Origin: Spirochaetota bacterium
GTDB taxonomy: Bacteria > Spirochaetota > Spirochaetia > Treponematales > Treponemataceae
Length of the DNA: 64,000 nucleotides
Reading direction: 5' to 3'
NCBI GenBank assembly: GCA_023438065.1
Contig: JAEXRH010000018.1
Span: 1 to 64,000 of the forward strand
The notes under the pieces are model-generated. The model did no database searches. It saw nothing but the letters and a program-made list of their open reading frames with translations, and was not told the DNA's origin. Each line of letters starts with the position of its first letter. The stretch's first letter is position 1. The position numbers and the translations under genes are program-made. This document shows positions 1-8,338 of the stretch, in pieces.

Positions 1-172
1 TTTTGGGCCGGGGGGGGAACTCGTTGAGTTTCCTCCTTCCGTCGGAAACTCAATGGTTACGCGGCTCCGTCGTGAGCGACGGAATACGGGATATTCCTCC
101 GCGTGAAAACGGCGGAGGACAACCCCGGATGGGTACGATACGATCAAAGGCCGAACGCTGTCAAGCGGCCGC
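1..172. other. Gene-poor left edge of window
   Basis: I see no convincing gene here. A short plus-strand open frame runs through it, but it has no ribosome binding site and overlaps the better-supported minus-strand gene that ends at 173. The stretch holds a hairpin at 24-53 and a second 7-bp inverted repeat (96-102 with 112-118, loop 103-111). Neither is followed by a T-run on either strand. Confidence 0.5.
24..53. repeat. Hairpin with GAGTTT/AAACTC arms
   Basis: The arms TTGAGTTTCC (24-33) and GGAAACTCAA (44-53) are perfect complements around a 10-nt loop. There is no T-run, so this is not an obvious intrinsic terminator. The arm core GAGTTT/AAACTC recurs in the perfect hairpin at 48414-48442, so the two may belong to a dispersed REP-like hairpin family. 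Confidence 0.45.
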
Positions 173-412
173 TTATACGTATTTTGCCCACCAGGGCTCG
201 ATGCGCGGAAAGAAGTACCGCTCGCTTTGCGGCAAAATGCTGATGTAATCGAGCGGGGCGACCTCGGCAAGATGGGCCGCCGCGTTATTCATGATCAATT
301 CGCGGGATTTTTCAAGAATTCGCTTCTGGACGGGTAACAGCCCATGGAACTCGGAATAGACGAGCGCCATATACTCCTCGGTCCAACCAACCACTTCTGT
401 CATATTGTTCAT
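173..412 (-). CDS. Small hypothetical protein (79 aa)
   Basis: I do not recognise this family. The protein is soluble-looking and acidic, starts MNNMTEVVGWTEEYM and ends in an aromatic-rich stretch (YFFPRIEPWWAKYV). No signal peptide, membrane segment or metal motif is visible. The start at 412 was chosen because AGGAGGGG lies 4 nt upstream of this ATG on the minus strand; an in-frame ATG further upstream lacks a ribosome site. Base composition is less GC-rich than its neighbours. It is transcribed divergently from the ECF transporter operon. The good ribosome site makes it likely real; function unknown. Confidence 0.6.
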   Translation of the reverse strand: MNNMTEVVGWTEEYMALVYSEFHGLLPVQKRILEKSRELIMNNAAAHLAEVAPLDYISILPQSERYFFPRIEPWWAKYV

Positions 413-617
413 AGAACCCCTCCTGGACACGATGCGCCGTTGGTCACTGTCATCCCGTTTCGGAACTCCAGCGACATGCCAATTTCAACGATTCAGAGAA
501 GGAAACCCATGGAACCGGCTTTTGTTAGCCGTGTATACAAAGCATACTGCATTATCCGCGTAAAGAATAGAAAAAACTCCATTTTTTCCAGATATTTACC
601 GAAATGCAATGTTTCTA
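413..617. other. AT-richer divergent intergenic region
   Basis: This stretch separates the small minus-strand gene from the ECF operon promoter. It contains A/T-rich tracts around 530-600 that could hold the minus-strand promoter, but I cannot assign clear -35/-10 boxes for that direction. No RNA gene or riboswitch-like fold was recognised. Confidence 0.4.
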
Positions 618-646
618 TTGACAGAAACACTTCTATGCCATACGAT
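618..646 (+). promoter_or_regulatory. Sigma70-type promoter of the ECF transporter operon
   Basis: TTGACA at 618-623, a 17-nt spacer and TACGAT at 641-646. This predicts a start near 653 and a leader of about 65 nt, ending in AAAGGAG before the ATG at 718. The leader contains a short CGACGC/GCGTCG hairpin (667-680) but is too short for a T-box. Confidence 0.7.
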
Positions 647-717
647 GACATCCAGGGTTGCCGGATCGACGCGAGCGTCGGAAGCGGTTCCCGCGCGTAT
701 CACAAAAGGAGTCATCG

Positions 718-1266
718 ATGGCAAACGAAACCAAAAAGCACATGAGTACCCGCGACCTCATCCTCGCCGGTATCCTTCTCGCCGCGGGCGCGGTCATCCG
801 CGCGTTCTTCCCGAAGTTACCGGTAACCCCGAACTTCATCATCGCGATGTACTGTCTCACGATCCTCCTCGTCCGCCCCCGACTCCTCGAGGCGCTCGCG
901 ATCGGCGTCGTTTCCGCGATCCTTTCCCAGCTGACCTCGGGATCCCCGGTTCCCTTCCTTAACTTCGTCTCCGAGCCGGTCGGCTGTCTCGTCGCGTACG
1001 CGCTCACCCGGCCGCGCTATCGGCTCGCGATCGGCTCCTATACCTTCAAGCCCTCGCTCGTCACCCTCCTTTCGACGATCGCCTCGGGCTGCACCTTCGT
1101 CGTGATCCTCTCGCTCATTCTCATGTCGAAGGGCAAGGACGCGAGGTACGTGATGATCCTGACGATCGTCATCCCGACCGCGGTCGCGAACACCGTGATC
1201 TGCCAGCTCTGCAACGAGCCCTTGAAGCGCGTGCTCAGGATCAAGGATCCGGACTTCGCCGCATGA
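718..1266 (+). CDS. ECF transporter S component, TrpP-like
   Basis: A 182-aa integral membrane protein with about five to six hydrophobic helices; it is the substrate-binding subunit of an energy-coupling factor transporter. Identification rests on the N-terminal pattern RDLILAGILLAAGAVIR, the later GVVSAILSQLTSGSPVP loop, and the immediately following A, A and T subunit genes. The loop pattern resembles TrpP-type tryptophan S components, and the downstream aryl-pyruvate catabolic genes fit an aromatic amino acid substrate, but the substrate is inferred. The start at 718 has AAAGGAG upstream; an upstream in-frame start at 658 lacks one. The stop overlaps the next start as ATGA. Confidence 0.75.
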   Translation: MANETKKHMSTRDLILAGILLAAGAVIRAFFPKLPVTPNFIIAMYCLTILLVRPRLLEALAIGVVSAILSQLTSGSPVPFLNFVSEPVGCLVAYALTRPRYRLAIGSYTFKPSLVTLLSTIASGCTFVVILSLILMSKGKDARYVMILTIVIPTAVANTVICQLCNEPLKRVLRIKDPDFAA

Positions 1267-2117
1267 TCAGACTCGAGAATCTCGCGTTCCGCTACGACGA
1301 CACGACGGAGCCGGCCCTCGGGGGAATCGACCTTGAGGCCCGCGATGGCGAGCTCGTCTGCGTCGCGGGGGCCGACCGCTCGGGAAAAACGACTCTTTTC
1401 AGGCTCCTCAACGGGACGGCCCCGCGCGCGTTTCCCGGGGAGCGGACCGGCTCGATCGCGATCGGGGGCCTCGACCCCGGCGAGCACGGGCACTCGGCGA
1501 TCGGCGCGCTCGTGACGAGCGTCTTCGACGATCCCGATTCCCAGATCATCAGCCTTACCGTCGAGGAGGAGGTCGCGTTCGCGCTCGTGCAGCGCGGCTT
1601 CGACTTCGGCGAGATCCGCGAACGCGTCGCGGACGCGCTCGACCGCGTGGGGCTTTCCGGTTTCGCCCACCGCGCGACGGGCTCGCTCTCGGGCGGGCAA
1701 AAGCAGCGCCTCGTCATGGCCTCAGCGCTCGCACTGAAGCCGAAGGTGCTCCTCGTCGACGAGGGAACGAGCGCGCTCGACCCGGAAGGTGCCCGGCATT
1801 TCTTCGCGCTCGTGCGCGAGATGACGGAGAAAGAGGGAACCTGCGCGATCGTGATCGAGCGAGACCTCGAGCTCATGCTCGAGGCCGCCGACCGCATCGT
1901 CGTGTTGCACCGGGGCCTCGTCGCGACGGAAGGGACGCCCGCCCACGTCGCGCAAAACCCGGAGCTCCTTTCGGGGCTCGGCCTCCGGCTTCCCGCCTGG
2001 CTCGAGCTCGCGGGCGAGCTCAAAAAGCGCGGAGTCATCGAGGGAAGGTTGCCGGCGTCGGAACGCGAGCTCGTGTCCCGAATCGCCGAGCTGACGCGCG
2101 CGAGGGAATACGCATGA
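1263..2117 (+). CDS. ecfA1: ECF transporter ATPase A1 with altered Q- and H-loops
   Basis: A 284-aa ABC ATPase of the CbiO/EcfA type. Walker A GADRSGKT is at residues 36-43, signature LSGGQ at 142-146, and Walker B LLVDE at 163-167 with the catalytic Glu present. Two key switch residues are replaced: the Q-loop is FDDP instead of FQNP (Asp89 for Gln), and the H-loop is IERD instead of a SHD-type motif (Arg200 for His). The motif after Walker B reads DEGTSALD rather than DEPTSALD. The gene overlaps both neighbours by 4 nt and should form a heterodimer with A2. Its intact signature would complete the ATP site carried by A2. Confidence 0.9.
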   Translation: MIRLENLAFRYDDTTEPALGGIDLEARDGELVCVAGADRSGKTTLFRLLNGTAPRAFPGERTGSIAIGGLDPGEHGHSAIGALVTSVFDDPDSQIISLTVEEEVAFALVQRGFDFGEIRERVADALDRVGLSGFAHRATGSLSGGQKQRLVMASALALKPKVLLVDEGTSALDPEGARHFFALVREMTEKEGTCAIVIERDLELMLEAADRIVVLHRGLVATEGTPAHVAQNPELLSGLGLRLPAWLELAGELKKRGVIEGRLPASERELVSRIAELTRAREYA

Positions 2118-2944
2118 TCAGGATAGAAAACCTTTCGGCGTCGATCAGGAAAACGCCGATCCTTTCGGATATCGGCGCGAGGGTGGGTAAAGGCGAGTTC
2201 GTCGCCCTCGTCGGGCCGAACGGCGCGGGGAAGACAACCCTCCTCAAGCACCTGAACGGGCTGCTCAAGCCGACGAAGGGATCCGTCACGATCGCCGGGG
2301 CCGACACGAGAAAGGCGAAAACGAGCCACCTCGCGCGGCGCGTGGGCTTTCTCTTCCAGAACCCCGACCAGCAGATCCTCTGCATGACGGTGCGCGAGGA
2401 GATTCGTTTCGGCCTCAAACACACCGAAGTCCCGAGGGCCGAATGGGACGGGCGAACGGAGTCGGCCGCGGCGCTCACGGGACTCGCGAAGAAACTCGAC
2501 GCCGATCCCCTTCTCCTCACGAGATCGAGAAGGCAACGCGTCGCGCTCGCTTCGGTGCTCGCGACCGGCCCGGAGATCCTCGTCCTCGACGAGCCGACGA
2601 GCGCGCAGGACGAAGTCGAGACGACGCGCGTCATGGAGATCGCGCAAGGTCTCGTCCGCGCGGGGAAGACCGTCATCCTCGTGAGCCACGACATGGAGCT
2701 CGTCTCCCGCTACGCGACGCGCGCCCTCGTCCTCGTCGGCGGCAAACTCGTCGCCGACCTCGAGCCCGCCCGTCTTTTCGCGGACGACGAGCTTCTCGCC
2801 CGCGCGTCGCTTTCGAAACCCGGTCTCCACCGGCTCGCGGAATCGCTCGGCTATTCCCGCATGGGCGAGGGGCAAGGCCCCCTTTCCGTCTGCGAGCTCG
2901 CCGACTTCGTGGAATCAACGCTCGCTCAGGAGGCCACGCCATGA
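2114..2944 (+). CDS. ecfA2: ECF transporter ATPase A2 with altered signature motif
   Basis: A 276-aa EcfA-type ATPase. Walker A GPNGAGKT (34-41), Q-loop FQNPDQQ, Walker B VLDEPTS and H-loop VSHD (His192) are all canonical, but the ABC signature is LTRSRRQR (135-142) where LSGGQRQR is expected. The D-loop also reads SAQD rather than SALD. These defects complement those of A1, so a heterodimer would have one canonical and one degenerate composite ATP site. Overlaps the A1 stop and the T start by 4 nt each (ATGA). Confidence 0.9.
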   Translation: MIRIENLSASIRKTPILSDIGARVGKGEFVALVGPNGAGKTTLLKHLNGLLKPTKGSVTIAGADTRKAKTSHLARRVGFLFQNPDQQILCMTVREEIRFGLKHTEVPRAEWDGRTESAAALTGLAKKLDADPLLLTRSRRQRVALASVLATGPEILVLDEPTSAQDEVETTRVMEIAQGLVRAGKTVILVSHDMELVSRYATRALVLVGGKLVADLEPARLFADDELLARASLSKPGLHRLAESLGYSRMGEGQGPLSVCELADFVESTLAQEATP

Positions 2945-3705
2945 CCGCTTTCCTTCGCCATCCCCGTCACATGGCGCCGACTCTCAAGTTCGCTTGCATG
3001 CTCGGCTTCATCGCGGCGACCTACCTCACCGAAAATCTCGCGCTCATCGCGCTCATCATCGTCCTCGAGGGGATCGTCGCGCTCGCCTCCGGCGTTTTCC
3101 GCGCCTTCAGGCTCACGATCGTCGCCCTCCTTTTCGGCGCGCTCACCCTGTGCCTCTTCCAGATCTTCACGATTCAGGAGGGCTCGGTCGTCTTGTACCT
3201 CTTCCCGTTCTGGAAGGCGGGAGCGATCACCGACGTCGGGCTCCGGAGCTGCCTCGTACTCGCCTTGCGGATGATGGCCTCGGTCGCCTCGATCCCTCTC
3301 ATGCTGAGCCTCACGAGCCAAACGCAGGTCGTCTCGCTCATCTCGGGCGATTTCCGGCTTCCCGGCGCGTACTCGATCATGCTCGTGACCGCGCTCCGCT
3401 TCATCCCGACCTTCGGCGACCGGATGAGAATGGTCTTGCAGGCGCAGGCGTCCCGGGGTTACAATACCGAGACCGGAAACCCGCTCCGGAAGATCGGCAT
3501 GATCCTCAGGCTCTCGCTCCCCCTTCTCGTCTCCTGCGCCCGCGACGTGGACACCCTCGCGCTGTCCATCGAGACCCGCGGCTTCGACCCGGGAAACAGG
3601 GCGCGGCCCAAGCGGATCAAGCCGACGGCCGGCGATTTCATCCCGCTCGTCTCGTGCCTCGCGCTCCTGGCGGCGATCGTGGTTTGCGATAAATCAATGC
3701 TGTAA
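2941..3705 (+). CDS. ecfT: ECF transporter T component
   Basis: A 254-aa CbiQ/EcfT-family membrane protein that couples the two ATPases to the S component. It has about five to six hydrophobic segments. The two short Arg-Gly coupling-helix motifs typical of EcfT appear as ASRG (around 170-173) and ETRG (211-214). The start at 2941 overlaps the A2 stop (ATGA); upstream in-frame codons are antiparallel noise inside ecfA2. The next gene, iorA, begins 17 nt downstream with its own AAAGG site, so co-transcription is likely. Confidence 0.88.
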   Translation: MTAFLRHPRHMAPTLKFACMLGFIAATYLTENLALIALIIVLEGIVALASGVFRAFRLTIVALLFGALTLCLFQIFTIQEGSVVLYLFPFWKAGAITDVGLRSCLVLALRMMASVASIPLMLSLTSQTQVVSLISGDFRLPGAYSIMLVTALRFIPTFGDRMRMVLQAQASRGYNTETGNPLRKIGMILRLSLPLLVSCARDVDTLALSIETRGFDPGNRARPKRIKPTAGDFIPLVSCLALLAAIVVCDKSML

Positions 3706-3722
3706 CAAAAGGTCTTACCGTC

Positions 3723-5513
3723 ATGAAAACTCTCCTGACCGGCAACGAAGCCGTCGCGCGGGGCGCCTGGGAAGCGGGCGTAACGGCCGCTTTCGGCTAT
3801 CCCGGAACGCCCTCCACCGAGATCCTCGAGAATCTCGCGAAGAAAAAAGACGACGTCTACCTCGAGTGGGCGCCGAACGAGAAGGTCGCTTTCGAGGCGG
3901 CCGTCGGAGCCTCCTACGCCGGGGCGAGAACGATCGTCACCATGAAGCACGTCGGACTCAACGTCGCCGCCGATCCCCTGATGACCCTTTCCTACGTCGG
4001 AAGCGAGGGCGGCATGATCATCTGCGTCGCGGACGATCCCGGCCAGCACTCCTCTCAAAACGAGCAGGACTCCCGGCACTTCGCCCGCTTCGCGAAGATC
4101 CCGGTACTCGAGCCCGCCGACTCGGGGGAAGCGCTCCGCTTCATGCGGTACGGCTTGGAGCTCTCCGAGCGTCACAAAGTGCCCGTCATGCTTCGCCTCA
4201 CGACGCGCGTGAGCCACTCGCGCTCGCTCGTCGACACGGGGGAACGCACCGCGCCGAATAAAACGCGTTTCGAGCGGAACCCCGCGCGCTTTTGCCCCCT
4301 TCCCGTGTGGGGCCGCGAGATGCGAAAGAAGGTAGAGACGAGACTCGACGCGCTCCGCGCGGAAGCGGAGAAGAGCCCCATCAACGCGATCGAGCCGGGC
4401 GACAACAAGATCGGGATCATCGCCGAGGGTCTCGCGTACGGCTACGTGAAGGAGGCCTTCCCGACCGCGTCGATCCTCAAGCTCGGCTGGGCGTGGCCCT
4501 ATCCCGATTCGCTCATCAGGGAATTCGCGGGCATGGTCGAGCGGCTCGTCATCGTCGAGGAGAACGAGGATATCCTCGAGGAGCACGTCCGCGCGATGGG
4601 AATCGAGTGCGTCGGGCGCGACATGATCTCGGGTATAGGCGAGCTCTCTGTCCCGAAACTCCTCGCGCTCCGCGACAGGCTCGAAGGCGTATCCGCCGAA
4701 AAGGCGTACGCGCCGCCCGCTCAGGTCGCGGAGGCGGCGGACCTTCCCGCGCGCCCGCCCGTCCTTTGCCCGGGCTGCCCGCATCGCGGACTCTTCTTCG
4801 CGCTCACGAAGCACGACGTCATCGTCACCGGCGACATCGGCTGCTACAGCCTCGCCGTATTCCCGCCGCTTTCGAGAACCGACACCATCCTCTGCATGGG
4901 CGGCGGGTTCTCGGTCGCCCAGGGGATCGACAAGGCCGGGGAATCGAAGCGTGTAGTCGGCGTCGTCGGCGACTCGACCTTCTTCCACTCCGGGATCACC
5001 GGCCTCCTCGACGTCGTCTACAACAGGGGAAAGAGCGTGCTCGTCGTCCTCGACAACCGCACGACCGCGATGACCGGCCACCAGGACCACCCGGGCACGG
5101 GCATGACCCTCATGGGCGAGGCTACGACCGCCGTCTCCATCGAGGACGTCGGCCGCGCGTGCGGGATGAAACACGTCGTCACCGTAAACCCCTACGACCT
5201 CAAGGCGACGGGGAAGGCCGTCGCCGACGCGCTCGCCAAGGACGAGAGCTCGCTCATCGTCACCCGCGCCCCCTGCCCCTTGCGGACGAAAAGGCCCGTC
5301 GGCGCGCTCCGCGCGATCGATTCCGAAAAATGCAGGGGCTGCCTCGCGTGCGTGAGACTCGGCTGCCCGGCGATCGAGCTCTCGGGCGGCGGGAAGAAAC
5401 CCGTCATCAACGCGGAACTCTGCGCCGGCTGCAACCTCTGCGAGCAGACCTGCGCCTTTGGCGCGATAGCGCCCGCGAACGCCGCGATCGCGGGAACGGA
5501 GGCGATGAAATGA
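3723..5513 (+). CDS. iorA: Indolepyruvate ferredoxin oxidoreductase, alpha subunit
   Basis: A 596-aa subunit that oxidatively decarboxylates aryl-pyruvates to aryl-acetyl-CoA, reducing ferredoxin. It has an N-terminal pyrimidine-type thiamine domain beginning LLTGNEAVARGAWEAGV, and a thiamine-diphosphate-binding region with GDIGCYSL and GDSTFFHSG. Two C-terminal ferredoxin clusters follow: CRGCLACVRLGCP and CAGCNLCEQTCAFG. Length and domain order match bacterial and archaeal IorA. The stop overlaps the iorB start as ATGA. Its position after an ECF transporter and before a CoA ligase supports aromatic amino acid catabolism. Confidence 0.95.
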   Translation: MKTLLTGNEAVARGAWEAGVTAAFGYPGTPSTEILENLAKKKDDVYLEWAPNEKVAFEAAVGASYAGARTIVTMKHVGLNVAADPLMTLSYVGSEGGMIICVADDPGQHSSQNEQDSRHFARFAKIPVLEPADSGEALRFMRYGLELSERHKVPVMLRLTTRVSHSRSLVDTGERTAPNKTRFERNPARFCPLPVWGREMRKKVETRLDALRAEAEKSPINAIEPGDNKIGIIAEGLAYGYVKEAFPTASILKLGWAWPYPDSLIREFAGMVERLVIVEENEDILEEHVRAMGIECVGRDMISGIGELSVPKLLALRDRLEGVSAEKAYAPPAQVAEAADLPARPPVLCPGCPHRGLFFALTKHDVIVTGDIGCYSLAVFPPLSRTDTILCMGGGFSVAQGIDKAGESKRVVGVVGDSTFFHSGITGLLDVVYNRGKSVLVVLDNRTTAMTGHQDHPGTGMTLMGEATTAVSIEDVGRACGMKHVVTVNPYDLKATGKAVADALAKDESSLIVTRAPCPLRTKRPVGALRAIDSEKCRGCLACVRLGCPAIELSGGGKKPVINAELCAGCNLCEQTCAFGAIAPANAAIAGTEAMK

Positions 5514-6085
5514 GCGAAACGAAGAACATACTGATCGTCGGCGTCGGAGGGCAGGGAGCCCTCCTCGTGAGCACGGTCATCGCCGAGGCCGCGATCCGCT
5601 GCGGGCTCGACGTCAGGACGAACGAGGTGCACGGCATGGCCCAGCGCGGGGGCTCCGTCCTCGCGCAGGTTCGCTACGGAGACAAGATTTTCAGCCCCCT
5701 CGTGTGGGAAGGCACCGCGGACGTCCTCATCGCGCTCGAGGAGGCAGAGGCGCTCCGCTACGCGCACTTCCTGAAGCCAACCGGGATCGCGGTCGTATCC
5801 GCGCAGCGAATCATCCCGGTTACCGTGTCGTCGGGAAAGGCGAAATACCCCGAGGACGTCGAAAACCGGCTCACGCGCGTCTTCCCCAATCTCATCGTCA
5901 TCGACGCCCTCGCGATCGCGCACGAGGCCGGTAGCGCGAAGGCCGCGAACGTCGCGACACTCGGCGCGGCCTCACGCGGCATGAAGGAGCTCGCGCGCGC
6001 CTGGGATGGCGCCATCGAGGCGTGCGTCCCCGAGAAGCATCGGGATCTCAACAAACGGGCCTTCGCGGCCGGAGGAGCGATATAA
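5510..6085 (+). CDS. iorB: Indolepyruvate ferredoxin oxidoreductase, beta subunit
   Basis: A 191-aa partner of IorA. It belongs to the gamma-type domain family of 2-oxoacid:ferredoxin oxidoreductases, shown by the N-terminal NILIVGVGGQGALLVS and the EVHGMAQRGGSV motif. The start is fixed by the 4-nt overlap with the iorA stop. GGAGGAG near its 3' end is the ribosome site of the following ligase gene. Confidence 0.95.
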   Translation: MSETKNILIVGVGGQGALLVSTVIAEAAIRCGLDVRTNEVHGMAQRGGSVLAQVRYGDKIFSPLVWEGTADVLIALEEAEALRYAHFLKPTGIAVVSAQRIIPVTVSSGKAKYPEDVENRLTRVFPNLIVIDALAIAHEAGSAKAANVATLGAASRGMKELARAWDGAIEACVPEKHRDLNKRAFAAGGAI

Positions 6086-6086
6086 C

Positions 6087-7376
6087 ATGGGCGATGTGTA
6101 TTTCGAGAAAAAAGCGGAAACGATGGCGCGAGGCAAGCTCGAGGCCCTCCAGCTCAAGCGGCTCAAGGCAACCCTCGCGCGCGCGTACGCGAAAAACCCG
6201 GTCTACCGCGCGAGCTTCGACCAGGCGGGCGTCAGACCCGCCGATCTCAAGACCCTCGCCGACCTCGCGAAATTCCCGACGATCAACAAGATCGTCTTCC
6301 GCGATACCTACCCGATGGGCCTCTTGTGCGTCGACAAGAAGGAGATCGTCGAGATGCACATGTCCTCCGGTTCCACCGGAACCCCCGTCGTCATGCCCTA
6401 CACGAAAGGCGACCTCGACCAGTGGGCCTCGTGCATGGCGCGCTGTTACGCGATGGCCGGCGCGAAACCGACCGACGTCGTGCAGATCACCCCGTCCTTC
6501 GGCCTCTTCAACGGCGGCTTCGGGATGTACCACGGGGCGCGGAAGTACGGCCTCTTCGTCGTCCCGACGGGAGCGGGCAACACCGCGCGCCAGATCAAGC
6601 TCGCGACCGACTTCGGCACGAACGTCTTCACCGGCGTCGTCTCCTACGGCGTGCGCCTGATGGAAGAGCTCGCCGAGGCCAAGGCGAAGCTCCCCGACCT
6701 CCGCATCGGCATCTTCGGCGCCGAGTCCTTCTCCGACGCCATGAAGAAAAAACTCACCGAGGGCCTCGGCATCGAGGTCTTCGACATCTACGGCATGACC
6801 GAAACCGGCGGCGTCGGCACCCTCGGGCAGGACTGCCGCGACCACTCGGGCATCCACGTGTGGGAGGACCACTACATCGTCGAGATTCTCGACCGCGACA
6901 CGCACCTGCCCGTCAGGGACGGGGAGATCGGCGAGCTCGCGATCACCGCGATCACCCGCGAGGCCCTTCCCGTCGTCCGCTTCCGAACCGGGGACCTCTC
7001 GAAGGTGCTCACCCGCGAGAGGTGCGCGTGCGGAAGAACCCACCTCAAGATCGCGCAGATCATGGGCCGCGTCGACGACATGCTCATCGTCAAGGGCGTC
7101 AACTTCTTCCCGAGCCAGGTCGAGCAGGCGCTCATGTCGATCCCGGGCGTCCTCAACAACTACCAGATCATCCTCGAGGAAGTCCACGACGTCATGGACG
7201 TGCGCATCAACGTCGAGGCCGAGCCCGGCGTGACCGGCTTCATGGTCGAGAAGGTACTCAAGGAAACCCTCGGCTTCTCCCCCAAGGGCGACGTCTTCGC
7301 GCCCGGCGCCCTCCCCCGCCAGGAGGGGAAGGCCAAGCGCGTGTTCGTCAGGCAAAAGGACGGCACGTTGCAGTAA
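6087..7376 (+). CDS. Phenylacetate-CoA ligase family enzyme
   Basis: A 429-aa AMP-forming adenylate-forming enzyme of the PaaK group. The ATP-binding loop SSGSTGTPVV, the DIYGMTETGG motif, the RTGDLS hinge region and a C-terminal GRVDDMLIVKGVNFFPSQ motif are all present. The ATG at 6087 follows GGAGGAG, one nucleotide after the iorB stop. IorAB-PaaK clusters are common in anaerobes. Here the ligase probably interconverts aryl-acetyl-CoA and the free aryl-acetate, but the direction cannot be read from sequence. Confidence 0.9.
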   Translation: MGDVYFEKKAETMARGKLEALQLKRLKATLARAYAKNPVYRASFDQAGVRPADLKTLADLAKFPTINKIVFRDTYPMGLLCVDKKEIVEMHMSSGSTGTPVVMPYTKGDLDQWASCMARCYAMAGAKPTDVVQITPSFGLFNGGFGMYHGARKYGLFVVPTGAGNTARQIKLATDFGTNVFTGVVSYGVRLMEELAEAKAKLPDLRIGIFGAESFSDAMKKKLTEGLGIEVFDIYGMTETGGVGTLGQDCRDHSGIHVWEDHYIVEILDRDTHLPVRDGEIGELAITAITREALPVVRFRTGDLSKVLTRERCACGRTHLKIAQIMGRVDDMLIVKGVNFFPSQVEQALMSIPGVLNNYQIILEEVHDVMDVRINVEAEPGVTGFMVEKVLKETLGFSPKGDVFAPGALPRQEGKAKRVFVRQKDGTLQ

Positions 7377-7417
7377 TCGCTCGGGCGCGAAACGAAACCG
7401 AAAAGGGGGACGACGCG

Positions 7418-8323
7418 ATGAAAAGCTTTATCACGGTGGACGACTTCTCGGGCGACGAGATCCTCGCGATCATCGATCGGGCCAATACCCTTCGGGACTT
7501 ATGGCACGCGAACCGGATGCCGAAGACGCTCGCGGATAAAAGGATCGCGCTCTGGTTTTACGGGCAGGGTTTCCGCAACCGCGTCGCGTTCGAGATCGGC
7601 TCGCGCGCGATGGGCGCGGACGTCTGCTTCATACCCGGCGAGCTCGGCGTGCACGAGCCGATCGAGGACATCGCGTCGTATCTCGACAACTGGTTCTCGA
7701 TGCTCGTGATCCGCTGCCAGAGCCACGCGCATCTCGAGCGCGTCGTCGCGGACGCGAGCGTCCCGGTCATCAACGCGCGAACCGCGTTCAACCACCCGTG
7801 CGAGATCGTCGGCGATCTCCAGTATATCTTTCGCGAGCGCGGAAGCCTCGACGGTCTCAACGTCGTCTTCGTCGGCGAGGTGACGAACCTCTGCATGAGC
7901 TGGTTCGAGGCGGCGAGGGCGCTGCCGATCACGGTGACGCAGATCGGGCCGAGGGAATATCTCGCGGACGAGAGTCTCGTGCGGAGCCTCAACGTCGGGG
8001 CAACGGGATCGATCGGGGTGTCGCCGACGCTCGAGGACGCGATCACGAAGGACGTGGACGTCCTCTATACCGATTGCTGGCCGCGCGAGGCGGATCAGGC
8101 GCGCGTGAAGGAACTCTTCATGCCCTATCAGATAACCAGGCGCCTGGTCGACGCGATGAGCCCCAAAGGCTTTTTCATGCCGTGCCCGCCAATTACCCGC
8201 GGCGAGGAACTCTCGGAGGATTCGCTCACGGCAAACCAATATTGCGACTACGCGGCGAAGGAGTTCCTCCTCCACGCGCAGAACGCGATCATGGAATATT
8301 GCTTCAACGAACGGTTCTCCTGA
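7418..8323 (+). CDS. Aspartate/ornithine carbamoyltransferase superfamily protein, active site diverged
   Basis: A 301-aa two-domain protein with the carbamoyltransferase fold. The landmark positions are recognisable but altered. The carbamoyl-phosphate loop STRTR is GFRNR, within FYGQGFRNRVAFE. The HPCQ motif is HPCE (NHPCEIVGDLQ). The HCLPxxRGxE motif is MPCPPITRGEE, lacking its His. The loop corresponding to DVWxSMG reads TDCWPRE. This suggests changed or lost carbamoyl-phosphate chemistry. It starts after AAAGGGGGA, 41 nt past the ligase gene, so it may belong to the same transcription unit; the link to aromatic metabolism is unexplained. Confidence 0.75.
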   Translation: MKSFITVDDFSGDEILAIIDRANTLRDLWHANRMPKTLADKRIALWFYGQGFRNRVAFEIGSRAMGADVCFIPGELGVHEPIEDIASYLDNWFSMLVIRCQSHAHLERVVADASVPVINARTAFNHPCEIVGDLQYIFRERGSLDGLNVVFVGEVTNLCMSWFEAARALPITVTQIGPREYLADESLVRSLNVGATGSIGVSPTLEDAITKDVDVLYTDCWPREADQARVKELFMPYQITRRLVDAMSPKGFFMPCPPITRGEELSEDSLTANQYCDYAAKEFLLHAQNAIMEYCFNERFS

Positions 8324-8338
8324 GAAACAGACCGAGTA

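Noticed and set aside
3..248. Plus-strand open frame at the left edge
   Set aside because: No ribosome site, odd composition, and it overlaps the minus-strand gene with AGGAGGGG at its start.
618..717. Possible T-box or tryptophan leader before the ECF operon
   Set aside because: The leader is only about 65 nt and shows just a short hairpin, too small for a T-box or attenuator.
1292..2875. Long antisense open frame opposite the ECF ATPase genes
   Set aside because: GC-rich codons in ecfA1/A2 keep the reverse frame open. The translated sequence is Arg/Glu-rich with no domain. The same applies to many long antisense frames across the window.
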